DNA from: Selaginella tamariscina
Taxonomy: Eukaryota > Streptophyta > Lycopodiopsida > Selaginellales > Selaginellaceae
Length of the DNA stretch: 64,000 nt
Direction: 5' to 3'
Assembly: GCA_003024785.1 (NCBI GenBank)
Contig: PUQB01000032.1
Coordinates: 248,001-312,000, forward strand
The position numbers and the translations under genes are program-made. Numbering within the stretch: the stretch's first letter is position 1; the number at the start of each line of letters is the position of its first letter. Positions 54,792 to 64,000 of the stretch are shown here, piece after piece. The notes beneath the pieces were generated by a model. The model searched no databases. It was not told the origin of the DNA and saw only the letters and a program-made list of their open reading frames with translations.

Positions 54792-57700
54792 TTAAGCTTC
54801 AGAAAACATACATTCCCTTGCAGTTTTGTTAATCGTGACTTTATCAACGCTTCTTGACATCCACCCATATCGAATGGATTTAACATTTATAAAACATGCT
54901 GGGTCTTTTTGATTGGGAGACCATGTTTTCTCTAGGCATCCATTATATCTTTCGCTCTCCTTCTCGTGTCGCCTTTTTTGTGGTTTGAACCATGCAACCT
55001 TAACAATACTATTTTTTGTGATTACTTCAGGTGTGTCGATAATTTGACCCATCCAAATAGGCTGATTATATGACGCATCTGGAGTAATGAGAACCATCAT
55101 TAGTTTTTGAAGATCCTTGCAGCAATCAAAGTATGCTTTAGGTTTTTGGTTCCTTTGTCCAACAAAGTGTGGGGTTTGCACTTCCACATCACTACTGGCT
55201 TCTATGTCGTCTGTGCTCAGTGATGTCATTTCAATCTCCTCTCGCCACCTTGTTTTAGGCCAGAAAGGGTGTTGCAATTCTGTACTTGTGACAGTAGGCC
55301 CTTCCAACTCTCGAACAACAGTCTCCCAATAGTTGACCACATGCTTATATAGTTCTGAGTAACCAGTTGCCTTATCAGAATTCTTTGGCATCGATTTTTG
55401 AACCCATGCCACATATTTTTTGATGCCATCAATAATAACCTCTTGTTCCTTGAGCTGGGCACTCAATGGAATAGGGTCTGGTTGTCCTTCTGGGAGAAGT
55501 GGCTTTCCATCCTCTCCACTTTTGAAGAGCATTAAGCCCTCTTTCGGTAACCACTCCTGCTCTGATGGCCGTAACTTGTACTGCATAATAGGTATACCAT
55601 CTCGTATGGAGAAAAAGAATTGTAGCGGCACAAGGTGACCAACTAAAGAATCACTCCCTTCTTTTATATACTCCTTGAGAAATTTTTTGAAGTCTGGCAC
55701 CTCAGTCACAAGCAAAGCACAACTTTTTTTGGAGATGCAATTTTCAAAAAGATTCATCATATGCGGTAAGGTAAGTGCACTTGTCCTTTTTGTAGAGTTG
55801 GAGACCTTGCTGAAGAACGCATCAATATCTTCATGAGTGTGACCAACCATAAGGAAACTGAGCGTGATTGTTTCAAACACACCTTTGGCAACAAGCATTG
55901 ACAAGTATGCTAGCACATATCTAGAAAATAAAAGTAAGTATGAGCTTGAGAAACCCTTAAGTAAAATGATTTACCTATTTTTGTTCTCGCCTGCACAATT
56001 ATCCATCTGTAAAAGCAAATGACGAGGAAGCTTATTTGATGTTGAGGACACATGTACACTATTTGAGCTAGATCCCTCCACTGAACCTGAACTCTCAACA
56101 GGGCCATCTGTTTTTTGTGCAGGTTGCTGACAATGCCTCTCATATTCCCAAGTAGCCTCAAGTGCAGATGTTCATGAGAGCATTATGTAAAGGTTGAAGG
56201 TGTTGTTTCTTCACTTTGAGATCACTGATAGGACTTGTCTGTGAGTGGGCTTCAAGGTTTCTGAAACACATGGCTAACGACCCAATAGTGAAATTGGAGT
56301 CGCTAGACCAATGTGGAAGTGAAAAGTGTCCATATGACTCACAACCGTGTCCATGTGTTAGCACACCTGTCAATGAAATCGGAAGTTTCATGACATTTCC
56401 AAGGCACTTTGGTGTTGCAAAGAGCTTTGGAATGCTGGTCTTTGAATGATCCATCTTGTCATGGATCAAGCACAGGTACTCTGATGGGCGTGACACAGAA
56501 AGCATGCGGTGTGCATAGTACTGAGACCGGCAAGTTTGTTGTGCAATCATGTGGGCCTCCATCTTCCTTTGAATGGTAGTGATCTCCACCAAGGTTTTTG
56601 CACAAGCCTCTGCAGCCTTCAATGATGTACAAGTGTCACACTTAGAAAAGCTAGAGTGTTTTGCAATCTCCACATCCTTAAAATGAGTATTCCATATGTT
56701 GTTGAAGGTACCAGTGCAGATTGCTTGGAGCCCCATCAAACTGAGGCACTTGTTCACATGTTCACACAGTTTCAATTGAGTGTAGATTGAAGGTAAAACC
56801 TTGAGATTTTCCCTGACCCCTGCATTTGTGGTTCGGCATTTGTGAGGCATCCTGTCTGCATTTGCTTCCACAAAAGCCTTGAGTATCTCTATGGCTGCCA
56901 TGATGTGAGAGCGGGTTTTGACCAAGCGAGTGTTCCCATGAACTGAGGTTCGCGCTCCATCTAGCCACTCATCCCTCCGACGGTAGAACGTGGTCTTTGG
57001 GATCCCGTATATACTGTACCAAGCTTTGAAGCAGATGGCCACCTTATTAAATACCATGGATGTACTCTGATAACCTGTGTCCGAGGCCATTCCATCAATA
57101 CACCCAGTTAGTGCAGCATATACAAACTCATGCCTTTGCTTTTGGGTGAGCATACGAAAGACATGTCTACATTGGGTAATTTCATTCCGGTCTGCCATCT
57201 GACAACACTTCTTCTTGCAACAGTCAATCGTGGAAATGCTCGTAACACTTTCGGAAGATGTAGGATCCATCTTTACCCTCTTGCTGAAACTTGCAGGGGA
57301 AGATCTACAACCCATGAATCGCCTTTTTCTTACAATAGGACCAATGCAAGGAACCTCTTCAAATATGAGTTGTTCTTCCGGGTTGTTATTATTGAAATCC
57401 AACCCAGAATATGTTGAACCATCTTGCCGTCTTAATTCAGATGTTCGCCACCTCACGAGGGATCCAGGATACAATGTGCCATTAGGTGAAACCTCTGTCA
57501 CAACTACACCCACGAAGTCGGACCCTAGTTTCTCTTCTGACACTGCTTCCATTGGATTTATAGCTGTGATGATGCCTCTTCCGACTTCAATCTCACGAAG
57601 AAAGAGAATCACCTCATCCATCACAGCAGGCAAGCCATCATCTGGTAAACTCGTGCTACTATTTGTTTGTGACTCTGCATATTCTGTGTCAGCCTTGACT

Positions 57701-57915
57701 TCATCCAAATTCCACAATACAGGAGAACCCTCCTCAAATTCCATTCCCAGAACCTCAACATGCTTGTAAATGGTGTTCACCCATACGTACACACAAGATC
57801 CTTGGGCAATATTGTGACATGATGCATTATTATCTCGAACTTCCACAGTTCCAGTGCCAACTATCTCGTTGTTCCGAAGAAGACATACTTTATCTCCAGT
57901 ATTAAACATATTGTC
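54792..57915 (-). CDS. DDE-type transposase-like protein of element P (one frameshift)
   Basis: Two coding exons: 57915-55975 (after an acceptor CAG at 57916-57918; first ATG at 57909) and 55920-54792, separated by a 54-bp GTAAATC...TTCTAG intron. Length would be about 1020 residues. The N-terminal module starts D-N-M-F-N-T-G-D-K-V. A Cys-rich segment follows (CCKKKCCQMAD...QCRH), then FYRRRDEW and a zinc-like CDTC...C. The probable RNase H-fold core has acidic sites in LIHDKMDHSK (about 56438-56474), MDNCAGENKNR (55975-56008) and GHTHEDIDAFF (about 55821-55847). The GHTHEDID signature matches a plant/animal domain I recall as DUF7869; I recall no biochemically studied member. A 2-bp loss near 56170, seen against P2, is the only break noticed. 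Divergent from the ParB/MTase-like gene. Confidence 0.72.
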
Positions 57916-58957
57916 CTGCACATAAATAATTGTATTATTTATGATATCTGTTTATGCAATATTTTAAGAAATCTGAATTACGGTTACTTAATAATATGCA
58001 TATGCAATAATACATAATTATGTTTAGAGATAATATCTCATGTTTGATTAATACAACTGATGGGCGGGATTAATCCCGCCCACGAATCCCTCCGACGAGG
58101 AACGGTCGGCGGGATTAATCCCCGCCGACTCAACCCCTTCGGAGAGAGTCGGCGGGATTAATCCCGCCTTGGACTCCCTCCGACAAGGAAGAGCCGGCGG
58201 GATTAATCCCGCCGCCTCTTCCTCCTCGGGGGAGTCCGGCGGGATTAATCCCGCCGACTCTCTCCGACGAGGAAGGGAGTCCGGCGGGATTAATCCCGCC
58301 GACTCATCCTCCCGGAGAGAGTCGGCGGGATTAATCCCGCCGGACTCCCCCGAGGAGGAAGAGGCGGCGGGATTAATCCCGCCGGCTCTTCCTTGTCGGA
58401 GGGAGTCCAAGGCGGGATTAATCCCGCCCACAATTCTTACGACGGGGAATGGGTGGCGGGATTAAACCCGCACATAACTCTCTCCAAAACTATGATTTCA
58501 AAGAGATCTCGGGATAAATCCTGTCCCCAAATCTTTAAAACAGGGAAGTGGTGGCGAGATTAATCCCGCCACCCCTTCCCTGCCTCCTAAAATGGTTGGC
58601 GGGATTAATCCCGCCGACAACTCTTTCTAATAAATTCTGGTAACTCTTCATCAGTTGAGAAGGTTATCGACGGGATTAATCCCGCCACTCTTTTTCAGTG
58701 GCGGAGAAGCATTGCCCGAGATGGTGGCGGGATTAATCCCGCCACCTCTTCGAAGAGGCGAAAAAGAAATGGCCGGATTAATCCCGCCGCCCGGTTAACC
58801 TAGAATATTAAGTTAAAAGGATATTTAAACGGGATAAATCCCTAACGGAATATATTATAATCCTAATGCATTCCTAAACCCCTAAATTGTAATTTTAAGA
58901 GAGAATGTAAGAGAGTGAATCTTTATAAGTATTTTTAAATTTGTTTATAATACTTAC
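57916..58957 (-). other. Predicted first intron of the P3 transposase
   Basis: Runs from donor GTAAGTATT (58957 downward) to acceptor ATTTATGTGCAG (57916). Both sites are conserved in P1 (13618/12830), and the donor in P2 (29805). The intron holds palindrome array alpha. Unspliced, no frame links the array to the coding exon. Confidence 0.55.
58063..58800. repeat. P3 palindrome array alpha
   Basis: First exact palindrome at 58063-58080, then at least ten exact GGCGGGATTAATCCCGCC copies plus near copies, about 37-50 bp apart in the first 380 bp. Spacers are themselves repeated (ACTCCCTCCGACGAGGAAG, CTCTTCCTCCTCGGGGGAG). The block is a larger palindrome folded around about 58290: 58190-58290 reads as the reverse complement of about 58290-58400. 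Confidence 0.93.
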
Positions 58958-59215
58958 TTGTAAACAGCACTGAAGGCGCCGTGCTTTCCTATAAAGAATA
59001 GCACCCAATTTAATCTCGCTCCTGAGATGATCACTATGAAGAAAAAAGAAGATCTAAAGAGTGAAAAATACAGAAATGAAGAAACCCTTGCCGGAGAAAG
59101 AACCAGATCTGAATTTGAGTGGGAAATTAAATGCATTTTCAAATTTACATGTCAGACCGACAATACATATGTCAGAAATTCAAATTTTTTAAAAAGAACA
59201 GAAAATAAAATTTAA
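58958..59215 (-). other. Predicted first exon of the transposase, P3
   Basis: Ends '...cagtgctgtttacaa' before the donor at 58957. Conserved with P1 and P2. The 5' limit is not visible. Small frames occur on both strands (for example 59027-59215), but none is preserved across all three copies. Confidence 0.45.
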
Positions 59216-59370
59216 GATGAGTTGACACAAATATCCGACACTCTGACATATATACTCTCCAGTTCCAATGAGTATTTTAAAATTGCATTTAATGTTATTC
59301 AAGTGATTCAAGCTGTTTAATATTACGAAATTTTAGACTATATTCTACATTCTTAGTATTCAAGTATATT

Positions 59371-59403
<33 letters not shown>

Positions 59404-60180
59404 CTTATACAATAAATAAATTGATATATTATTATGTATCATTTAAAATATATTCATAGTCTGTTTATTATTATTATTTTCTTAATTACTCGAGTATTTA
59501 GTTTTCATTTCCTAGTATCAATGGGATATTCTTTAATATTTTATTAATATTTGAAGAATATTCTAATATTAAACCTGATTATCATAATTAAATTAGTCTT
59601 GTTCTTAATTATTGCAGTAATTATTCTACATTTGTATATATTAATGGGATTTTCTCAATTAATTTGTTATTATTTCAAGAATATTCATGTGTTAAACCTT
59701 ATTATCAATATTAAATTAATATATATATTAAATATATATACTATTATTAATAATATTTATTATTATGTATAATTTAATAATATATATTATATTAATATCA
59801 TTTCCTTAATTACTTGAGTAATTAATCTTCTTTATATTAATGGGATATTCTTTATTATTTTCTTATTATTCCAAGAATATTCCAATATTAAACATGATTA
59901 TGATAATTAATTTAGTTAATTATTTGAGTACTTAATTTACATTTGTATATATTAATGGGATTTTCTCAATTAATTTCTTATTATTTCAAGAATATTTCAA
60001 TGTTAAACCTTTTTATCAATATTAAATTAATATATATTATTAAAACTATATATGGCTATATATTAGATAAATATATTATTATGTATAATTTAAAATATGT
60101 TCCTAGTGTGTTTATTAATATTATTTTCTTAATTATTCGATGTTTGTTTTGCACACATATATAAACACAATCATAAATTT
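59216..60180. repeat. AT-rich tandem repeats in the P3 core
   Basis: Direct repeats of about 310 bp composed of two related halves: '..aatgggatattctttaatattt...gattatcataattaa' (about 59515, 59830) and '..aatgggattttctcaattaattt...ttatcaatattaaattaatatatat' (about 59643, 59953). A TATATATA run lies at about 59376-59402. No gene. Confidence 0.75.
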
Positions 60181-61255
60181 ACACACGCATTACAAGAACT
60201 TACAAAAACACATATGCACACACATGCACAACCCTAAACCAAACTGAAGAAATATGTTGCTTCTTTATTGAAAACATCATGTTCAACGCATGTATGATAT
60301 ATGTACTCAATCTGTGTGTATGTAACACATTGAATTTACATGTGTAATATTTATATTAAGCTTGTTGGGAGCAAACCCTAAACCCTAAACCCTAAACCCT
60401 GTGTATACATGTGTGTACAAAAATAATTTTTCAACACTCTCTCTTCACACCATGCATGATCCATCCTAAACCCTAAACCCTAAACCCTAATATGTAACAC
60501 AATGAATTTACTCATGTAATATGTATGTATGTCTGTGTGTATACACGTGTGTATGTATATATGTGTACTCTGTATGTATATATGTGTACTTTCTGTCTTC
60601 TCTCATACATACACACCATGCATGATCCATGTTAATATGTACTGTCTCTCTTCTCTCAAACATACACACCATGCATGATCTATAATATGTACTCGGTCTC
60701 TCTAATATTAATGTACTAATATGTATGTATGTCTGTGTGTATAATACACACCATGCATGATCCATAATATGTACTGTCTCTCTTCTCTCATATACTATGT
60801 ATGTATATCTGTGTATAATATGTGTAAGTATATATGTGTACTAATATATGCAATGTGTACAAAAATAATTTTTCAACACTCTCTCTCTCTCATACATACA
60901 CACCATGCATGATCCATCCTAAATCCAAAACCCTAAACCCTAAACCCTAAACCCATGTAATATGTATGTATGTCTGTGTGTATACACGTGTGTATGTATA
61001 TATTATGTGTATTAATATATGCAATGTGTATGTATGTATTGATACACATGAAACTTTAACACTCTCATGGACACACACATGTTAAATCCCTGCATGATTT
61101 ATATTTTTGGGGTGTATGTGATACACCCACGCACACGCACGCGCTAATAATATAATGAAAGAATATTCGTTTAGGGCGAATCTATATTTTATTCTTTTTA
61201 GGGTTTAAGTATATTCTCAGAAGGAATATTCTATTAGGGTTAATATATATATTTA
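60181..61255. repeat. Core region of P3 with telomere-like blocks and ATGCATGATCC repeats
   Basis: CCCTAAA blocks at 60373-60400, 60466-60490 and 60926-60954. The module CACACCATGCATGATCCAT occurs at about 60446, 60614, 60667, 60746 and 60899, each after CTCTCTTCTCTCAT-type sequence. ATTCTTTTTAGGGTTTAAG and TTTAGGGTTTAGG (about 61193-61276) lie just before the predicted exon. Mirror of 27601-28620. Confidence 0.82.
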
Positions 61256-61335
61256 ATTCCTTTAGGGTTTAGGTATATTCTTAGGGTTTCAAGAGGCGGC
61301 GGCTGTGAAATCGGCGGCGGCGGCTGTGCACACAG
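61256..61335 (+). other. Predicted first exon of the ParB/MTase-like gene, P3
   Basis: TTTAGGGTTTAGG telobox-like sequence, then GGCGGCGGCTGTGAAATCGG-type GC-rich sequence, ending CACACAG|GTGAGATCT at 61335|61336, a consensus donor. Probably 5' untranslated. Its coding exons should lie just beyond the window. Confidence 0.48.
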
Positions 61336-61631
61336 GTGAGATCTGTGTGTGTGTGTGTATGTATGTATATATGTATAGGAGTGTGCGTATAAATTTATTT
61401 ATTAGTTTTATCTCTCGCACACACACGCACACTCCTGTGTATGTATATGTGTGTGTGGGTGTGTGTTTGTTTATCTGTATGATTTTATTTGTTTCGCTCA
61501 CACACGCATACACACGATATACATATACACATATATATATACCTATATACATATACATACATATATTATGTGTACCAGTATCTGTAAATTTTTTTTTATT
61601 GATCTATCTCTCCCACACACACGCACACTGC

Positions 61632-61683
<52 letters not shown>

Positions 61684-62316
61684 ATCAATGCATATTAACA
61701 AATAGTATACAACACTAGTTTATATATATGCTTATATATTCATATGGGTTATATATCTATATACACACATATATATATGTGTGTGTTTATCTGTATAATT
61801 TTATTTATTTATTAGTTTTATCTCTCGCACACACACGCACACTCCTGTGTATGTATATGTGTTGTGTGTGTGTGTTTGTTTATCTGTATGATTTTATTTG
61901 TTTCGCTCACACACGCATACACACAATATACATATACACATATATATATACCTATATACATATATACATACATACAACACTAGTTTATATATATGCTTAT
62001 ATATTCACAGACTCTCTCTCTTTCTCTATGGATTATATATCTATATACACACATATATGTGTGTGTTTATCTGTATAATTTTATTTATTTATTAGTTTTA
62101 TCTTTCGCACACACACGCACACTCCTGTGTATATAATATGTGTGTGTGTGTTTGTTTATCTGTATGATTTTATTTGTTTCGCTCACACGCATACACACGA
62201 TATACATATACACACATATATATACCTATGTACACACATATATTATGTGTACCAGTACTGTATAATTTTATTTATTTATCTATCTCTTGCACACACACGT
62301 ACACTCCTATACATAC

Positions 62317-62369
<53 letters not shown>

Positions 62370-62440
62370 TATATATGTGTGTGTTTTTATCTGTATAATT
62401 TTTTTATTTATTAATTTTATCTCTCGCACACACGCTAAGC
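61336..62440. repeat. CA/TG/TA microsatellite tract, P3
   Basis: About four repeats of a 250-330 bp block: CTCGCACACACACGCACACTCC, TATATGTGTGTG, TTATCTGTATGATTTTATTTG, CACGCATACACAC, TATACATATACACATATA. Mirror of 26480-27512, differing in repeat number. Cys/Tyr/His-rich frames here are artefacts of composition. Confidence 0.88.
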
Positions 62441-62447
62441 CCTCGAG

Positions 62448-63895
62448 CGGCGGGATTAATCCCGCCGCATGGCTTGAGGGGCCTCGGCGGCGGATTAATC
62501 CCGCCGCTCACCCATGCCCTGCGCGGAATGCGGCGGGATTTATCTCGCCGGCAATGGCCTGTGTGAAGGCCCTAATGGGCGGGATTAATCCCGCCGGATT
62601 CCGCGCAGGGCATTTACAGGGGATGGGCGGCGGGATTAATCCCGCCGCTCATGAGGCTAACCGAAGAGCCTGCATGAAAGATCCTGCACGGAAGGCTAAC
62701 CGAAGAGCCTGCATGACATGTCCTGCGCGTAAGGCGGCGGGATTAATCCCGCCGCCCAGGGAATTCACGCAGGACATGAACGGCGGGATTAATCCGGCCC
62801 CACGCTCATGCCCTTCGCGGAGGGCGGCGGGATTAATCCCGCCGCTCAGGCACTTCCGCAGGATATAAGCGGCGGGATTAATCCCCCCCCACCCATCCCT
62901 GTTCAAAATGCCGCAGCCAATATATATGTGTGAGCGCATGATTTACGAGAGGGCGGCGGGATTAGTCTCTCCGAACCTTCATTACCCGGTGGCGGGATTA
63001 ATCCCGCCACCCTTCTTTTTTCCTCCATTGGTATGTTGAATCAATCCCGACTAACTCTGTCTGAGACGGAGAAGGTTTACAAAATACCAATGGAGGGAAC
63101 TGAGAAGGGTGGTGGGATTAATTTCACCATCCCTTACATGGTGGGCGGGATTAATCCCGCCGCGTACGCATGCCCTGCGCGGAATCGGGCGGGATTTATC
63201 CCGCCGCCATTGGCCTGCCTGAAGGGCCTAGGGCGGGATTAATCCCGCAAGATTTCGCACAGGGCATTGGCGTTCGGCGGGATTAATCCCGCCGACTAAG
63301 GCCGAGTGAAGGGCCTGGGAGGCGGGATTAATCCGCCGCACCATTCCCTGCGCAATCGGGCGGGATTTATCCCGCCGCCATTGGCCTGCCTGAAGTGCCT
63401 AGGCGGCGGGATTAATCCCGCCCGATTCCGCGCAGGGAATTGGCGTCCGGCGGGATTAATCCCGCCGCATAGGGACCGAGTGAAGGCCCTGGGCGGCGGG
63501 ATTAATCCCGCCGAGTCTTCAATGCCTGTTGGAGGAATGAATCCCGCCACCCTTCCTTTTTTCTCCATTGGTGAGTCGGACCAATCCCAAACGTTTCTGT
63601 CTGAGACGTAGAAGGTTTTCAACATACCAATGGAGAGAATTGGGAAGGGTGGGGAAATTCATTTAACCATCCTTACATGGTGGGCGAGATTAATCCCGCC
63701 CCTTTCTGGAGTCACTGAAGGGGTGTGAGAAATAAATCCTGCCCAGTTCTCTCTGAGACCGAGAAGGGTGGCAAGATTAATTCCGCACTCCCGTTCAAGG
63801 CCTCCAGAAAGGTGGCGAGATTAATCCCGCCCACTCTTTCAGGAGGCATTGAAGGGGTGGCGAGATTAATCCCGCCGCACCTTCCATGTGAATAT
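62448..63895. repeat. P3 palindrome array beta
   Basis: About 30 exact or near copies of GGCGGGATTAATCCCGCC, in reverse order to 25020-26475, with the same spacers and the CCATTGGTA/TACCAATGG hairpin blocks (about 63025-63095 and 63560-63640). It lies in the predicted first intron of the ParB/MTase-like gene. Confidence 0.93.
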
Positions 63896-64000
63896 ATATG
63901 TGTATTAGTATATATAAGTTGCATATCTCATTTTATTTACTTTTATCATCTTATCATAATATTTCGAGTAAAAGCTAGGAATCTATGTAAAACTGTCCAG

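Larger units (their letters stand above)
54314..64000 (+). mobile_element. Element P copy 3 (P3), continues beyond the window
   Basis: The left terminal repeat lies at 54314-54336, followed by the best-preserved transposase of the family, palindrome array alpha, the core, the predicted first exon, the microsatellite intron, array beta and the start of the hairpin. The ParB/MTase-like and HAD genes are expected just past 64000. Nearly identical to P2 in opposite orientation, and it retains the region P2 has deleted (about 56205-58190). Confidence 0.85.
58190..64000. repeat. Right arm of the inverted repeat (P3 versus P2)
   Basis: Reverse complement of about 24894-30452. The last bases of the window, AAACTGTCCAG, still match (24907-24917), so the arm extends past the edge. 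Confidence 0.85.

Noticed and set aside
58048..58465. Repeat proteins with GGINPA/AGLIPP units on both strands
   Set aside because: The palindrome GGCGGGATTAATCCCGCC reads as GGINP or AGLIPP in any strand. Frames are open on both strands at once and break with each spacer change, so they reflect composition.
59027..59215. Conserved 62-codon peptide in the element P core
   Set aside because: The frame is open in P3 but not kept in P1, and it overlaps the predicted untranslated first exon on the other strand.
61305..62414. Cys/Tyr/His-rich ORFs in the CA/TA tracts
   Set aside because: Pure translation of microsatellites (also at 17615-18052 and 26442-27176). Overlapping frames are open in the same DNA and copy number differs between P2 and P3.

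Overview
This looks like a repeat-dominated stretch of a land-plant nuclear genome. The evidence is interstitial TTTAGGG/CCCTAAA repeats, GT-AG introns, a chromodomain Ty3/gypsy element, a PIF/Harbinger element and copia debris. I see no bacterial-type operons and no convincing intact host gene. The species cannot be named from this sequence; a large non-model genome (bryophyte, lycophyte or fern type) is only a guess. All comparisons below are by eye.

The main content is three copies of one large DNA-transposon-like family, here called element P. P1 (old, degraded) runs from 9284 to about 36075. It is interrupted by a solo LTR (14202-15945) and by P2. P2 (19874-32382, complete end to end, minus-strand orientation) sits inside a P1 gene. 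P3 (54314 to beyond the window end) is the mirror image of P2, so about 5.6-7.5 kb of P2 and P3 form a near-identical inverted repeat. Ends carry an inverted repeat of about 25 bp (core TTGTAACTAAARTGGGCATG). Read in P3 orientation the element holds: (1) a minus-strand DDE-type transposase-like gene with a GHTHEDID motif; (2) that gene's first intron, filled with 18-bp palindromes GGCGGGATTAATCCCGCC; (3) an AT-rich core with telomere-like blocks, flanked by two divergent predicted first exons; (4) a second long intron with CA/TA microsatellites and another palindrome array; (5) a plus-strand gene with a ParB-like domain and weak C-terminal DNA-methyltransferase-like features; (6) an FCP1/NIF-like HAD phosphatase gene. 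Both divergent genes begin coding at exon 2 with a similar D...GD.V motif.

Other regions: 1-290 is an LTR fragment. 395-1201 plus 6887-9283 are two tandem copies of a decayed gag-like sequence with CCHC knuckles. A Ty3/gypsy chromovirus on the minus strand (1202-6886; 5-bp target duplication GGAGT) interrupts the first copy; its primer-binding site pairs with its own predicted RNA 5' end, so it probably self-primes. Between P1 and P3 lie a weak TNP2-like remnant (36500-37440), four LTR copies of one family including a nested pair (38990-46824), a Harbinger element (47703-51741), unidentified ORFs (52179-53109) and a copia integrase remnant (53430-54060).

Nearly every gene carries stops or frameshifts. 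The best preserved are the P3 transposase (one 2-bp deletion) and the P2 HAD gene (open throughout).
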